Positions 1-8,568 of a DNA stretch of 64,000 bases are shown here, in pieces. Position 1 is the first letter of the stretch, and every line of letters begins with the position of its first letter. This DNA is from Sphingobacteriales bacterium UTBCD1 (GTDB lineage: Bacteria > Bacteroidota > Bacteroidia > Chitinophagales > Chitinophagaceae), in assembly GCA_002066995.1 (NCBI GenBank), contig MWTC01000049.1:1-64000 (forward strand), written 5' to 3'. The notes under the pieces are model-generated. The model worked only from the letters and a program-made list of their open reading frames with translations. It did not search any database and was not told the origin of the DNA. The position numbers and the translations under genes are program-made.

Positions 1-59
1 CTGCCCTTTTGAGACAGCCTCATTATTTTTATAGCCAATTTCTATTAAGTTTCAAAAAA

Positions 60-527
60 TCAAACTCTGAAGTGAGCAAAAGCTTTATTTGCCTCTGCCA
101 TACGATGTGTATCTTCCTTTTTCTTGAAAGCTGCTCCTTCCCCTTTAGCTGCTGCTACGATCTCTCCCGCAAGCTTATCGGACATGCTTCTTCCGTTTCT
201 TTCACGGCTGTAACGGATCAGCCACTTCATGCTTAAAGAGATTTTCCTGTCAGGACGTACTTCTGACGGAATCTGGAAAGTAGCTCCTCCAATTCGACGG
301 CTACGAACCTCAACCGAAGGAGTAACATTTGCCAGTGCTTTTTTCCAAACTTCGTACCCCTCTTCTTTGGTTTGTTTAGAAACTTTTTCCAAAGCAGAAT
401 AAAATATATTATAAGCACCACTCTTCTTTCCTTCCCACATCAGACAGTTGACAAAACGGGTAACCAGTTTGTCATTATATTTCGGATCTGGTGCCAGCGG
501 AAGTTTTTTTGCCTGAGATTTACGCAT
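60..527 (-). CDS. rpsG: 30S ribosomal protein S7
   Basis: S7 is a primary 16S rRNA-binding protein that organises the head of the small ribosomal subunit and lies near the E site. The 155-residue product is the usual length and starts MRKSQAKK, with the family motifs [25 protein letters not shown] and [11 protein letters not shown]. It lies 35 bases downstream of rpsL in the same direction, the conserved str-operon order. The next gene of that operon (often fusA) would be beyond the left edge and is not visible; the 59 bases after the stop codon hold no recognisable gene. Identification is secure. Confidence 0.98.
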   Translation of the reverse strand: MRKSQAKKLPLAPDPKYNDKLVTRFVNCLMWEGKKSGAYNIFYSALEKVSKQTKEEGYEVWKKALANVTPSVEVRSRRIGGATFQIPSEVRPDRKISLSMKWLIRYSRERNGRSMSDKLAGEIVAAAKGEGAAFKKKEDTHRMAEANKAFAHFRV

Positions 528-562
528 GATCTTCTGAAATTAATTTTTCTGGATTTCCAATA

Positions 563-949
563 TTATTTTTTTGCTGTTTGTTTTTCTCTCTTAGTGCCAT
601 ATTTTGAACGGCTCTTTTTACGGTCTTTTACACCCGCTGTATCCAACGAACCACGAACAATATGATACCGAACTCCCGGCAGATCCTTTACACGGCCTCC
701 GCGGATCAAAACAATAGAGTGCTCTTGTAAATTATGGCCTTCTCCCGGAATATAAGCAATGACCTCCACTTTATTTGTAAGACGAACTTTAGCAACCTTA
801 CGCAAAGCTGAATTAGGTTTCTTGGGAGTTGTTGTGTAAACACGGGTGCAAACACCGCGTCGTTGAGGGCATTGATCCAGGGCCCTGGATTTGCTTTTTG
901 CCCTGATGATATCCCTTCCTTTACGTACTAATTGTTGAATTGTAGGCAT
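563..949 (-). CDS. rpsL: 30S ribosomal protein S12
   Basis: S12 sits at the interface of the small subunit near the decoding centre and affects fidelity; mutations in it give streptomycin resistance in many bacteria. The 128-residue protein has the expected [12 protein letters not shown] start, the [18 protein letters not shown] block containing the lysine often changed in resistant strains, and the [10 protein letters not shown] and VRYHIVRG motifs. It is the first gene of the visible rpsL-rpsG unit, with a TAnnTTTG promoter element 36 bases upstream. No resistance-type substitution is evident at the PKKPNS lysines. Confidence 0.98.
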   Translation of the reverse strand: MPTIQQLVRKGRDIIRAKSKSRALDQCPQRRGVCTRVYTTTPKKPNSALRKVAKVRLTNKVEVIAYIPGEGHNLQEHSIVLIRGGRVKDLPGVRYHIVRGSLDTAGVKDRKKSRSKYGTKREKQTAKK

Positions 950-984
950 TCTGAAACTTTATTTTTCCCGATTTTTGGGGAGGG

Positions 985-992
985 CAAAGGTA
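985..992 (-). promoter_or_regulatory. Promoter -7 element of rpsL-rpsG
   Basis: On the minus strand this reads TACCTTTG, an exact match to the Bacteroidota -7 consensus TAnnTTTG, 36 bases before the rpsL start codon. No clear TTTG -33 element is seen at the expected distance. Confidence 0.7.
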
Positions 993-1085
993 GGGGAAAG
1001 ATTTCAGATTTTGAATTGTGGATTTTAGAATTTTTTATCCTCTCATAAGGAATCTCAATTAAAATACTCATTCAAATCCCGGACA

Positions 1086-2156
1086 CTATATCTTCCACAT
1101 CCAGCCGTATTTATCCTCTCTTCTTCCTTCACGTATATCTGCCAGCCACTCTTTCAGCAGTGGGGCAGTTTTCCATTTCTCAACTTCAAACTTCATGACA
1201 TAATCTTTATAACGCAATTCTCTTATCATAGAAATTGTAGCGGCTGTACCAGTACCAAACACCTCACGTAAAGTACCTGATTTATAAGCTTCCATAATTT
1301 CTTCTATGCTTAGAGGCCTTTCTTCAATTTTAAAACCCATTTCTTTCAGCAACACCATTGAACTGGAACGGGTAACCCCTTCAAGAATAGTACCCTGGTC
1401 CAGATTGGGCGTAATAGCGGAATTGCCAATGATGAAAAAAACATTCATGGTGCCTATTTCCTGAACATATTTATGTTCAATAGCATCCATCCATAATACC
1501 TGGTCATACCCTTTTTTCTTTGCCTCTGCACTTGCCAGCATTGCCCCGCCATAGTTTCCCGCAGCTTTGGCAAAACCTACACCACCCGGAGCTGCACGAA
1601 CATATTTTTCTTCAACATAAATACGCATAGGCGCACCGTAATATGGCCCTGTTGGGCTTAGAATAATCAAAAACTTATAAGTATCTGATGGACGGACTCC
1701 AATTATCTCATCTGATGAAAACATAAACGGCCGTATATATAGAGAATGGTCTTGTTTGGTCGGGATCCAATCTTTATCCAAAGCGATCAACTGGCGCATT
1801 CCTTCAATAAAAAGGTCTTCCGGAACAGAAGGCATTTTCATCCGCTCTGCAGATATGTTAAACCTGTGAAAGTTATCATAAGGCCTGAATATGTATGCAT
1901 TCCCCTTTGGGTCCTTGTATGCTTTGATCCCTTCAAAAATTGCCTGGCCATAATGCAATGCAGCTAAAGAAGGACTTAACAATAAAGGCTGATAAGGCTT
2001 TATTTCAATATTTTGCCATTTTCCATTCTGAAAATCAGCTTCCAGCATATGGTCACTGAAGTATTTCCCAAACGGGAGATCATTAAGATCCAGCTCTTTT
2101 AATTTACTCCGCTCTGCTTTGGTGATTAAAATATCCATGGCTGCAATCATAATCAT
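1086..2156 (-). CDS. ilvE: Branched-chain amino acid aminotransferase
   Basis: A PLP-dependent class IV aminotransferase that interconverts leucine, isoleucine and valine with their 2-oxo acids using glutamate and 2-oxoglutarate; cytoplasmic. The 356-residue protein is of the group II (BCAT) type, with the lysine of GFAKAAGNYGG in the region expected for Schiff base formation, LSPTGPYY, the EIGTMNVFF signature, and GTGTAATIS near the C-terminus. Two further in-frame ATG codons follow the first; the one encoding MDILITKAE (2138) is an equally plausible start. It is divergent from the gene at 2218 and appears to be a single-gene unit. Confidence 0.95.
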   Translation of the reverse strand: MIMIAAMDILITKAERSKLKELDLNDLPFGKYFSDHMLEADFQNGKWQNIEIKPYQPLLLSPSLAALHYGQAIFEGIKAYKDPKGNAYIFRPYDNFHRFNISAERMKMPSVPEDLFIEGMRQLIALDKDWIPTKQDHSLYIRPFMFSSDEIIGVRPSDTYKFLIILSPTGPYYGAPMRIYVEEKYVRAAPGGVGFAKAAGNYGGAMLASAEAKKKGYDQVLWMDAIEHKYVQEIGTMNVFFIIGNSAITPNLDQGTILEGVTRSSSMVLLKEMGFKIEERPLSIEEIMEAYKSGTLREVFGTGTAATISMIRELRYKDYVMKFEVEKWKTAPLLKEWLADIREGRREDKYGWMWKI

Positions 2157-2217
2157 TTATTTTTACGTTGCAAAGAAACAAAAAAACTAACACCCATTAG
2201 TGGTATTTTTTTATATT

Positions 2218-2724
2218 ATGGATTTGAATCATATCATACTTACGCCTTCTTTAATTTCGGAATTGTACTTTGATTCACTGACAGAGGCCATTAAAACTAA
2301 TAAACAGAAAGAAATTAAAACAACCAGTGATATACCATGGGAATACATCGGGAAAAATGAAAAGAAAATATTATTTCTTGTGCGCTATGTCAATAAAAAA
2401 GAGTTGCCGGAACAACAAAGACTCTTTCTTAATAAGATGCTGGCAGCCTGCAAACTCAGTTTTTCTGATATCGTGCTATTGAATACCGGCATTAATCCTG
2501 GTGTGGACTTTAAACAAGCAGAGAAACATTTTAAGAGCAAAATTGTTTTGTTATTCGGTATAGAACCTGTTTCAATCGGATTGCCCATGAGTTTTCCGCA
2601 CTTCCAGGTTCAATCATTTGCAAACAGTACTTTTTTATTTATACCGGCAATAGAGCAATTAGATAAAGATGATCTATTGAAAAGTAAGCTATGGGTATCT
2701 CTCAGGCTTATTTTCAGCATTTAG
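2218..2724 (+). CDS. Hypothetical protein, possibly DNA polymerase III psi (HolD)-like
   Basis: A 168-residue cytoplasmic protein of uncertain function. The start is set at the ATG (MDLNHIIL); a GTG six codons earlier is possible. The alternation of hydrophobic strands and helices (KKILFLVRYV, FSDIVLLNTG, KIVLLFGIEP, STFLFIPAIEQL, then LWVSLRLIF at the C-terminus) resembles the uracil-DNA-glycosylase-like fold of the polymerase III psi subunit, including an aliphatic strand followed by a C-terminal helix with LW. This is pattern recognition, not a detected family signature. It is 22 bases ahead of rdgB and probably cotranscribed with it. Confidence 0.5.
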   Translation: MDLNHIILTPSLISELYFDSLTEAIKTNKQKEIKTTSDIPWEYIGKNEKKILFLVRYVNKKELPEQQRLFLNKMLAACKLSFSDIVLLNTGINPGVDFKQAEKHFKSKIVLLFGIEPVSIGLPMSFPHFQVQSFANSTFLFIPAIEQLDKDDLLKSKLWVSLRLIFSI

Positions 2725-2746
2725 AATTCATACCCGTTATTCTGTC

Positions 2747-3334
2747 ATGAAATTGATTTTTGCAACCAATAACCGTCACAAGGTTGATGAAATAAAATCC
2801 ATCATCAATCAAGAGATTGAAATCATTACTTTAAAAGAAGCCGGAATCACAATAGAGATTCCAGAACCTTACGATACACTGGAAGCGAATGCCGGCGAGA
2901 AATCAAAAACCATTTACAGGCTGACGGGGTTAAATTGCTTCAGTGAAGATACCGGCCTTGAAGTAAAGGCACTGGGTGGTGAACCGGGGGTAAAAAGTGC
3001 CCGTTATGCAGGAACAGAAAGGTCTTTTGACAATAATATCAGGAAACTATTACATAACCTGCAAGAAAAAACCGACCGGAGTGCAAGGTTCAGAACTGTA
3101 ATATCACTTATTATTGATGGAAAAGAAACATTATTTGAAGGTATTTCTGAAGGGAAAATAATTACAGGGAAAAAGGGGGCCGGAGGTTTTGGTTACGATC
3201 CGGTATTTATTCCGGAAGGTGCCATTAAAACATTTGCAGAAATGAGCTTACAGGAAAAGAATTTATTCAGCCACCGGAAAAAGGCTGTGGAAAAACTGGT
3301 AGCATTTTTGAATAACTTTAATTCAAATCATTGA
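2747..3334 (+). CDS. rdgB: Non-canonical purine NTP pyrophosphatase (RdgB/HAM1)
   Basis: Hydrolyses dITP, XTP and ITP to monophosphates and pyrophosphate, keeping deaminated purines out of DNA and RNA. The 195-residue protein shows the whole family signature: N-terminal ATNNRHKVDEI for substrate phosphate binding, LEANAGEKS, SEDTGLEV with the catalytic aspartate, PGVKSARYAG, GGFGYDPVF and the C-terminal SHRKKA. Its TGA stop overlaps the TTG start of the sigma factor gene that follows, so the two are probably translationally coupled. Confidence 0.97.
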   Translation: MKLIFATNNRHKVDEIKSIINQEIEIITLKEAGITIEIPEPYDTLEANAGEKSKTIYRLTGLNCFSEDTGLEVKALGGEPGVKSARYAGTERSFDNNIRKLLHNLQEKTDRSARFRTVISLIIDGKETLFEGISEGKIITGKKGAGGFGYDPVFIPEGAIKTFAEMSLQEKNLFSHRKKAVEKLVAFLNNFNSNH

Positions 3335-3915
3335 AATTGGTACCTGAACGCAACCAAAATATATCTGAAAGCGACTTAATCAACGGATGCATTGAAGGTA
3401 ATAGGGTGATGCAGGAGGAATTATATCGTCGTTTATCCCCGAAAATGTACGCTGTTTGCCTTCGCTATGCTACCAACACTGAGGAAGCTCAGGATATATT
3501 ACAGGAAGGATTTATTAAAGTCTTCAAGAAACTCGGGAGTTTCCGCGGTGATGGCTCTTTTGAAGGTTGGGTTCGCCGCATATTCGTAAATACGGCAATT
3601 GAGCATTTTCGCCGCAGACGGTATTTGCAACCTGTTACAGAAAAAGAAGAGAACAGCATTGAAGGAAAACACTTATCTGCACTGGACGATTTGGCTGAGA
3701 AAGACATACTTGCATTGATACAGCAGTTGTCTCCAGGATATAAAACCGTCTTTAATCTGTATGTGATCGAAGGGTATTCACACAAGGAAATCGGAGATTT
3801 GCTCGGTATCAGCGAAGGAACCAGCAAATCTCAGCTATCACGGGCCAAAGTGATCCTTCAGGAAATGGTTAAAAAATTCATAGAGCACCGCAATGAAAGA
3901 AAAGCAAACCCATGA
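3331..3915 (+). CDS. RNA polymerase sigma factor, ECF (sigma-70) family
   Basis: A 194-residue alternative sigma factor. Region 2 is at about residues 15-95 (EELYRRLSPKMYAVCLRY, then DILQEGFIKVF and WVRRIFVNTAIEHFRR) and region 4 at about 125-180 (LSPGYKTVFNLYVIEGYSHK, EIGDLLGISEGTSKSQLSRA). The start is a TTG inside the rdgB stop (TTGA overlap); the next in-frame ATG would remove conserved region 2.1, so TTG is preferred. Its stop overlaps the start of the membrane protein gene at 3912 (ATGA), the usual arrangement for a sigma factor and its antagonist. The inducing signal is unknown. Confidence 0.93.
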   Translation: MKLVPERNQNISESDLINGCIEGNRVMQEELYRRLSPKMYAVCLRYATNTEEAQDILQEGFIKVFKKLGSFRGDGSFEGWVRRIFVNTAIEHFRRRRYLQPVTEKEENSIEGKHLSALDDLAEKDILALIQQLSPGYKTVFNLYVIEGYSHKEIGDLLGISEGTSKSQLSRAKVILQEMVKKFIEHRNERKANP

Positions 3916-4769
3916 ACGACCAGTTAAGAAATAAGATGTATGATTATGAGATAACTCCACCTCCGGGTGCATGGGAAAATATTGCAGCAGAGCTTAATGA
4001 ACAAGAAAAAAATTCCGGCATTTCTTCAAAACTATACCATTTGGAAGTTCCGCCTCCGACATCGGCCTGGGGTCAGATAAAAGAATCACTGGAAAAAGAA
4101 GAGGTAATACCGGTATCAAACCCCGGCACCGTAATCCATATACTACGTTATGCCGCTGCCGTAGTAATTTTTGCCTTAATGATATGGGGGGCAATGAGTT
4201 TATTTCAAACCAAACACGGTAAAAAAGAAACAGCAACAAATAGAATTGTACCGCCTGAAAGAGATTCGTCCACTCCTATCACAAATGAATCATCCTCTTC
4301 ATACAATTCCGGTGAAACCAACGAAAAAAGCGATGACAGCGCACTTGAAGAAAGTAAGCACACTGTAGCAAAAAATGATTTTTCAATTAGTTCAAAATTA
4401 AAACTGCCTATAGAAAGTTACTCTTCAGCACCTGCTCTTTATATTGAGAACATGCCTGATGCCACAGGGAACAATCCTACCCTGCTCTACTCTGATATTC
4501 TGCGGTCTTTATTTGGTATCGGCCCTTCAAATGATGATATTTCTGACCGTTATATTACTTTGAAAGATCCGGAGGGCAACTATTTTAGGATGTCCAAAAA
4601 ATTATCGGATCTGATCTGCTGTATATCAGGAGAAGAACAGGATTCAGAATGTAAAGACAAACTGCAACGGTGGAGAGAAAAGATCGCCAGTTCACCTCTT
4701 GCCCCTTCCCCGGGAAATTTTATGGACATTCTAAGCCTTATCACCTCTCTCCAGGAGGACAAAAAATAG
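3912..4769 (+). CDS. Probable anti-sigma factor membrane protein with duplicated PPPxxAW motif
   Basis: A 285-residue protein with a cytoplasmic N-terminus, one membrane segment at about residues 79-98 (YAAAVVIFALMIWG) and a periplasmic part rich in Ser, Thr, Asn and Glu. The N-terminus holds two similar units, residues 5-29 and 38-61, each with an aliphatic-acidic lead, then PPPGAW or PPPTSAW, then an amphipathic helix. It overlaps the upstream ECF sigma gene by ATGA. The single-span topology, coupling and N-terminal repeat fit an anti-sigma factor; this is inferred from context, as no ZAS zinc motif or FecR domain is visible. Confidence 0.75.
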   Translation: MNDQLRNKMYDYEITPPPGAWENIAAELNEQEKNSGISSKLYHLEVPPPTSAWGQIKESLEKEEVIPVSNPGTVIHILRYAAAVVIFALMIWGAMSLFQTKHGKKETATNRIVPPERDSSTPITNESSSSYNSGETNEKSDDSALEESKHTVAKNDFSISSKLKLPIESYSSAPALYIENMPDATGNNPTLLYSDILRSLFGIGPSNDDISDRYITLKDPEGNYFRMSKKLSDLICCISGEEQDSECKDKLQRWREKIASSPLAPSPGNFMDILSLITSLQEDKK

Positions 4770-4808
4770 TCTATCCCTGTTTTTACTAATTTTAGTGCAA
4801 ACTGCTCT

Positions 4809-5243
4809 ATGCAAAGAATTAAACTAGTAATCCCTGAAGTATTTTCTTTCTCAACAAATATTCCTGTAAGAATCACCGACCTGAATTATGGCGGTCACAT
4901 GGGGAATGATAAAGTTCTGAGTTTTATACACGAAGCAAGAGTCCGGTTCCTGAGAAATTCCGGCTATTCAGAATTGGATTTTGGCGGCGTGGGATTGATC
5001 ATGAGCGACGCAGTGATCGAATTTAAAAGCGAAATATTTTATGGAGATGAAATCATTGCTTCTGTCGCTGCCGGTGAATTCAGCAAAATAGGTTTTACTC
5101 TTTATTATAAACTGGAGAAAAATCAAAACGGGAGTTACATGCTTGCCGCAACGGCTAAAACCGGAATGGTATGTTATGATTACAAGAATAAGAAAATCGC
5201 ATTTGTTCCCGAAGAGGTAAAATTAAAATTAACAGCAAACTGA
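4809..5243 (+). CDS. Acyl-CoA thioesterase, hotdog fold (4HBT-like)
   Basis: A 144-residue single hotdog domain protein that probably hydrolyses an acyl-CoA or related thioester. The early VRITDLNYGGHMGNDKVLSF block corresponds to the N-terminal strand and active-site helix of 4-hydroxybenzoyl-CoA thioesterase relatives (DxNYxGHMxN), followed by FKSEIFYGDEI, where the family often has RYRRPLFYGD. The substrate is not deducible. It converges on aroE with only one base between the two stop codons, and it is separated from the anti-sigma gene by 39 bases. Confidence 0.85.
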   Translation: MQRIKLVIPEVFSFSTNIPVRITDLNYGGHMGNDKVLSFIHEARVRFLRNSGYSELDFGGVGLIMSDAVIEFKSEIFYGDEIIASVAAGEFSKIGFTLYYKLEKNQNGSYMLAATAKTGMVCYDYKNKKIAFVPEEVKLKLTAN

Positions 5244-5244
5244 T

Positions 5245-5976
5245 TCAACTGTTCCAGATTTTCCAGCTTTCCTCAGCCTGTATGATCAGCATTTCATAAC
5301 CATTTTTGATGATAGCTCCTTTTTCCTGGCCTGTTTTGAGGAATAGGGTTTTTTCCGGGTTATAGATCAGGTCAAAAAGGAAGTGTTTTGATGTAACCGC
5401 TTCATAGGGTAACAAAGGAGCCTCTGAACTATGAGGATACATTCCAAGCGGGGTTGTATTGATGATCAGCGGGTGGTCCCTGATAACAGCAGGAGTTACC
5501 TGATCATAAGACAAAATGCCGGGAGAGGGTTTTCTGGAAACGATAATGTATTCAATATTTAATTTTTTCAAAACAAATGCTACCGCTTTCGCTGCTCCGC
5601 CGGAACCTAATATCAAAGCCCGATGATGGTGCGGCTGCAATCCTGTTTTTAATGACTGCTCAAAAGCAATTACATCTGTATTATAGCCAAACAATTTCCC
5701 ATCAATGATCCTGATGCAATTGCATGCTCCGGTCTTTTGCACCACATAATTTGACTTGAACAAATAGGGTACGACAAGTTCCTTGTAAGGAATAGTAACA
5801 TTAAGGCCTTTCAATTCAATATTGAATTCCAGAACCTTTTCCAGCTTGCCAATGGAAATAATAGGAAAGTTCTCATAACTGCAATCATGTAAATTTTCTT
5901 TCCTGAATTTCTCAATAAAATATTTTTTTGAGAACGAATGAGCCAAAGGATACCCGATCAATCCGTATAGCTTCAT
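5245..5976 (-). CDS. aroE: Shikimate dehydrogenase
   Basis: Reduces 3-dehydroshikimate to shikimate with NADPH in aromatic amino acid biosynthesis. The 243-residue protein is slightly short for the family but complete: N-terminal GLIGYPLAHSFSK, GLNVTIPYKE with the catalytic lysine, the GACNCIR block, NADP-binding LILGSGGAAKAVAFVL, and the NTTPLGMYP motif. The C-terminal NGYEMLIIQAEESWKIW replaces the common GxxMLxxQAxxxFxxW. Its ATG overlaps the comA stop as TGATG, indicating translational coupling. Confidence 0.96.
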   Translation of the reverse strand: MKLYGLIGYPLAHSFSKKYFIEKFRKENLHDCSYENFPIISIGKLEKVLEFNIELKGLNVTIPYKELVVPYLFKSNYVVQKTGACNCIRIIDGKLFGYNTDVIAFEQSLKTGLQPHHHRALILGSGGAAKAVAFVLKKLNIEYIIVSRKPSPGILSYDQVTPAVIRDHPLIINTTPLGMYPHSSEAPLLPYEAVTSKHFLFDLIYNPEKTLFLKTGQEKGAIIKNGYEMLIIQAEESWKIWNS

Positions 5977-6749
5977 CAGGCATTTTCTTTTTTATTCAGG
6001 TATAAAGTGAATGTATCTCCCCTCAGACCTATCCGCATTGCTTCAAGTGGTATGACTTCAGTCGGCGCAATATTCCCTAAATTGACATTGCATCCAAGCA
6101 ACTCAATAAAATATAACTGCTGTGCTTTTTGCGGAGCCTCCCAAATAATTTTTTCTCCCGGGATCTGTGTTAAAATTTCATTGACTAAACCCTGGCGCAC
6201 TTCACCACTATCCCGGTAAAGCCCGACATTCCCGGCTTCACGGGCTTCTGCGATCACGTAAGACGCCCCTGCTTCCAATTCAGCACGCATTTGTTCGATC
6301 CACTTATAAGGCGGCATAATATTTTTTGCATCTTTACTGCCTACTTCACTCAGCACCACTCCATGTTTTGTAAGCTTTTCAATATATCCGCATTTTTCAG
6401 CATGAGGGATCGTAATAGAACCGTCACTGACTTCCATATAGGTTATTCCAAAATCTTTGCAGATACTGATATAATCGTCAAATTGATTCCTAATAAGAAA
6501 TGCTTCAAACAACGTACCGCCAAAATAAACCGGGATATTGTGCGAACGATATACTTCCAGCTTATCTGACAAATTGGGTGTGACAAAAGAGGTTCCGAAT
6601 CCAAGCTTGACTACGTCTACATGGGGATGAGAAACACTCAGGAAATTTTTAGCTTCATTTGTACTCAGACCTTTGTCCATGACCATCGTGATCCCTGATA
6701 TGCGTGGCTTTTGATTTCGTTGGGGAATTTGCGTAAGATCAAAATTCAT
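5976..6749 (-). CDS. comA: Phosphosulfolactate synthase (ComA family)
   Basis: ComA-family enzymes add sulfite to phosphoenolpyruvate to give (2R)-phospho-3-sulfolactate, the first step of archaeal coenzyme M synthesis. The 257-residue protein is full length and has family blocks GITMVMDKGLS, DVVKLGFGTSF, VYFGGTLFEAF, YMEVSDGSI, the acidic cluster YVIAEAREAGNVG and GLRGDTF. No other coenzyme M genes are present, so the product is unlikely to be coenzyme M; a role in sulfolactate or another sulfonate is only an inference. It is the first gene of a coupled pair with aroE. Confidence 0.88.
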   Translation of the reverse strand: MNFDLTQIPQRNQKPRISGITMVMDKGLSTNEAKNFLSVSHPHVDVVKLGFGTSFVTPNLSDKLEVYRSHNIPVYFGGTLFEAFLIRNQFDDYISICKDFGITYMEVSDGSITIPHAEKCGYIEKLTKHGVVLSEVGSKDAKNIMPPYKWIEQMRAELEAGASYVIAEAREAGNVGLYRDSGEVRQGLVNEILTQIPGEKIIWEAPQKAQQLYFIELLGCNVNLGNIAPTEVIPLEAMRIGLRGDTFTLYLNKKENA

Positions 6750-6798
6750 TTTCTCAAAATTTGAGTTTTAAATTCATCTTTTTGTTTATAAAACGCCG

Positions 6799-6806
6799 CA
6801 AAAATA
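6799..6806 (-). promoter_or_regulatory. Promoter -7 element of comA-aroE
   Basis: Reads TATTTTTG on the minus strand, matching TAnnTTTG, 50 bases before comA. A 7-bp inverted repeat (TTATCAG at 6815-6821, CTGATAA at 6829-6835) lies just upstream, where a -33 element or an operator could sit; it may instead be a weak terminator for the TPR gene. Confidence 0.55.
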
Positions 6807-6863
6807 GGGAACTCTTATCAGAGTAAAACTGATAAAAGCAATACAAACAAATGTTAGCTTCCT

Positions 6864-8285
6864 TCAGATGGATCTTTTTCTTTTGAACCGTGCAAGTACA
6901 TCTACAACCAGGTGATTCTGCAGTATTGAAGGGTTTATTTCAATAAATTTTTTCAGAAGTTTTGGCGATCTTTCCATTGCTTTCTCTAATTGTACCACAG
7001 CTTCAGAAGGGCGTTGGAGACCGAATAGTATTGCACTTTTATAAAACAGGAACAGCGACTTTCCCTGAGTGAACTGAAGTGCGGTATTCGCCTGCTCCAG
7101 AGCTTCTTCAAAATATGAAGACCGGAATAAACAACGTATCAAGGCCTCCCAGCCGGAAGCATTGCGGGGCCGTATCCTGACAGCCTGTGAAAAATATTGT
7201 ATCGCATCTTTGTTGAGCCCTAATAATAATTTACATTCTCCCATCAGCAGGTTATATTCCGGTCTGAGGCGATGCATCTTCAAAGCAATATCCAATTGCC
7301 TTACACAATGCTCCCACTTCTGTTCATTAAAATAAGTGCAGGCAATCTTGTAATAAAGCTTACTTTCTCCCTGGTTCAGATGGGATGCTTTACGGTAAAA
7401 GAATCTGGCCTGGGCATAATTGCGCAAGCGGTCATAACAATAACCGATAGCTTCATAAATAACCGGCTCCGGCTTTGCCAGTTCGATCACTTTACCCAGC
7501 ACTTCAATCGCTTCCCTGTACTTTTTTATCCTGATATAAGCATCTCCCATATTCCGGTAAGCATAGTCAAATTTTTCATCTATTGTTACAGCATATTGGT
7601 AAGCATCAATGGCTTTTTCATACAATTTCAAGCTTTGATAAGCTGCTGCCAGGTTGAACCATGCTAACTCATTATATGGAAAATCATCAATAACTTGCTG
7701 GTGCAACCGGATACTTTCTTCACATCGCCCGGTAAAATCGGTCCAGAAGCAAATTTTGTATAATGCTTCCTCATTATTAGGATCATCCTGCAGGATCAGC
7801 TTCAGGCAATCAAATACTTTGTCAAATTCTTCATGATCGTCATAAACATCAGCTAACTCAAAAAGTAATTCGATTCTTTCTTCGCCACCGAACATAGAAA
7901 CAGCTTCTTCTAAAAGAACAACTGCTTTTTCCTGTTCATCCAGGGCCAGGTAAATATCTGTTTTTAGAATATAAAGGTCAATATTGCCCTTATCCAATAA
8001 CGATGCCCTGTCCAACTCAACTAATGCTTGCTCGTAGCGTCGTAAACTGATCAGGATATCTGCTTCCCTGATGATCAAAACGGAGGAATATGGATATTGC
8101 CGGATAGCAATTTGGGCAGCTTCCAGTGCCCGCGACAGGTCTTCTTTTTCTTCAAAATAATTGATGATCCTTTCGAAAGCTTCTTCCTCTATAAATGATC
8201 CGGTACGGCCATGTTGCAGGTTCTCATAAAGTCTTAAAAGTTCCTGTATCTGTTCACGATCTTCACGGTAGGGATTTTCATTCAT
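6864..8285 (-). CDS. Tetratricopeptide repeat protein
   Basis: A 473-residue cytoplasmic protein made almost wholly of tandem TPR units of about 34 residues, for example SRALEAAQIAIRQYPYS, NELAWFNLAAAYQSLKLYEK, FDYAYRNMGDAYIRIKKYRE and SKLYYKIACTYFNEQKWEH. About ten helix-turn-helix units can be counted. There is no signal peptide, membrane segment or enzymatic domain, so it is a protein-protein interaction scaffold of unknown partner. The C-terminus is basic (FKRKRSI). It appears monocistronic. Confidence 0.9.
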   Translation of the reverse strand: MNENPYREDREQIQELLRLYENLQHGRTGSFIEEEAFERIINYFEEKEDLSRALEAAQIAIRQYPYSSVLIIREADILISLRRYEQALVELDRASLLDKGNIDLYILKTDIYLALDEQEKAVVLLEEAVSMFGGEERIELLFELADVYDDHEEFDKVFDCLKLILQDDPNNEEALYKICFWTDFTGRCEESIRLHQQVIDDFPYNELAWFNLAAAYQSLKLYEKAIDAYQYAVTIDEKFDYAYRNMGDAYIRIKKYREAIEVLGKVIELAKPEPVIYEAIGYCYDRLRNYAQARFFYRKASHLNQGESKLYYKIACTYFNEQKWEHCVRQLDIALKMHRLRPEYNLLMGECKLLLGLNKDAIQYFSQAVRIRPRNASGWEALIRCLFRSSYFEEALEQANTALQFTQGKSLFLFYKSAILFGLQRPSEAVVQLEKAMERSPKLLKKFIEINPSILQNHLVVDVLARFKRKRSI

Positions 8286-8531
8286 TTATTCCGGGCATTT
8301 TGGTAATTAAGGATCATAAAAACATTCAAAATAGAATTATTATGTTTGTCCAAACACCTTATAGCAAACAAGTTAAATGAAATAAACCGTAATTCTACGG
8401 GCAATTTTTCCCCCAAATGTGAAAAACCATACATTTTTTCCCGTTCCTCTGTAACAATCGGGTATCCCCTGCCGTTAAATAACTATTAAAATTTCTGGTA
8501 CAATCGGTTGTTTTGTATTGTCTTTTATTGT

Positions 8532-8539
8532 TAAATTTG
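8532..8539 (+). promoter_or_regulatory. Promoter -7 element of the small exported protein gene
   Basis: TAAATTTG matches TAnnTTTG and lies 29 bases before the ATG at 8569. TTG at 8508-8510 is 21 bases upstream and could be the -33 element. The rest of the gap 8286-8531 shows nothing recognisable. Confidence 0.65.
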
Positions 8540-8568
8540 TATCTCATTACAAACTAAAACATTCAATA

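Noticed and set aside
1..30. Half of a possible terminator for a plus-strand gene left of the window (CTTTTGAGACAGCCT then a T-rich run)
   Set aside because: The pairing arm would lie outside the window, so it cannot be verified.
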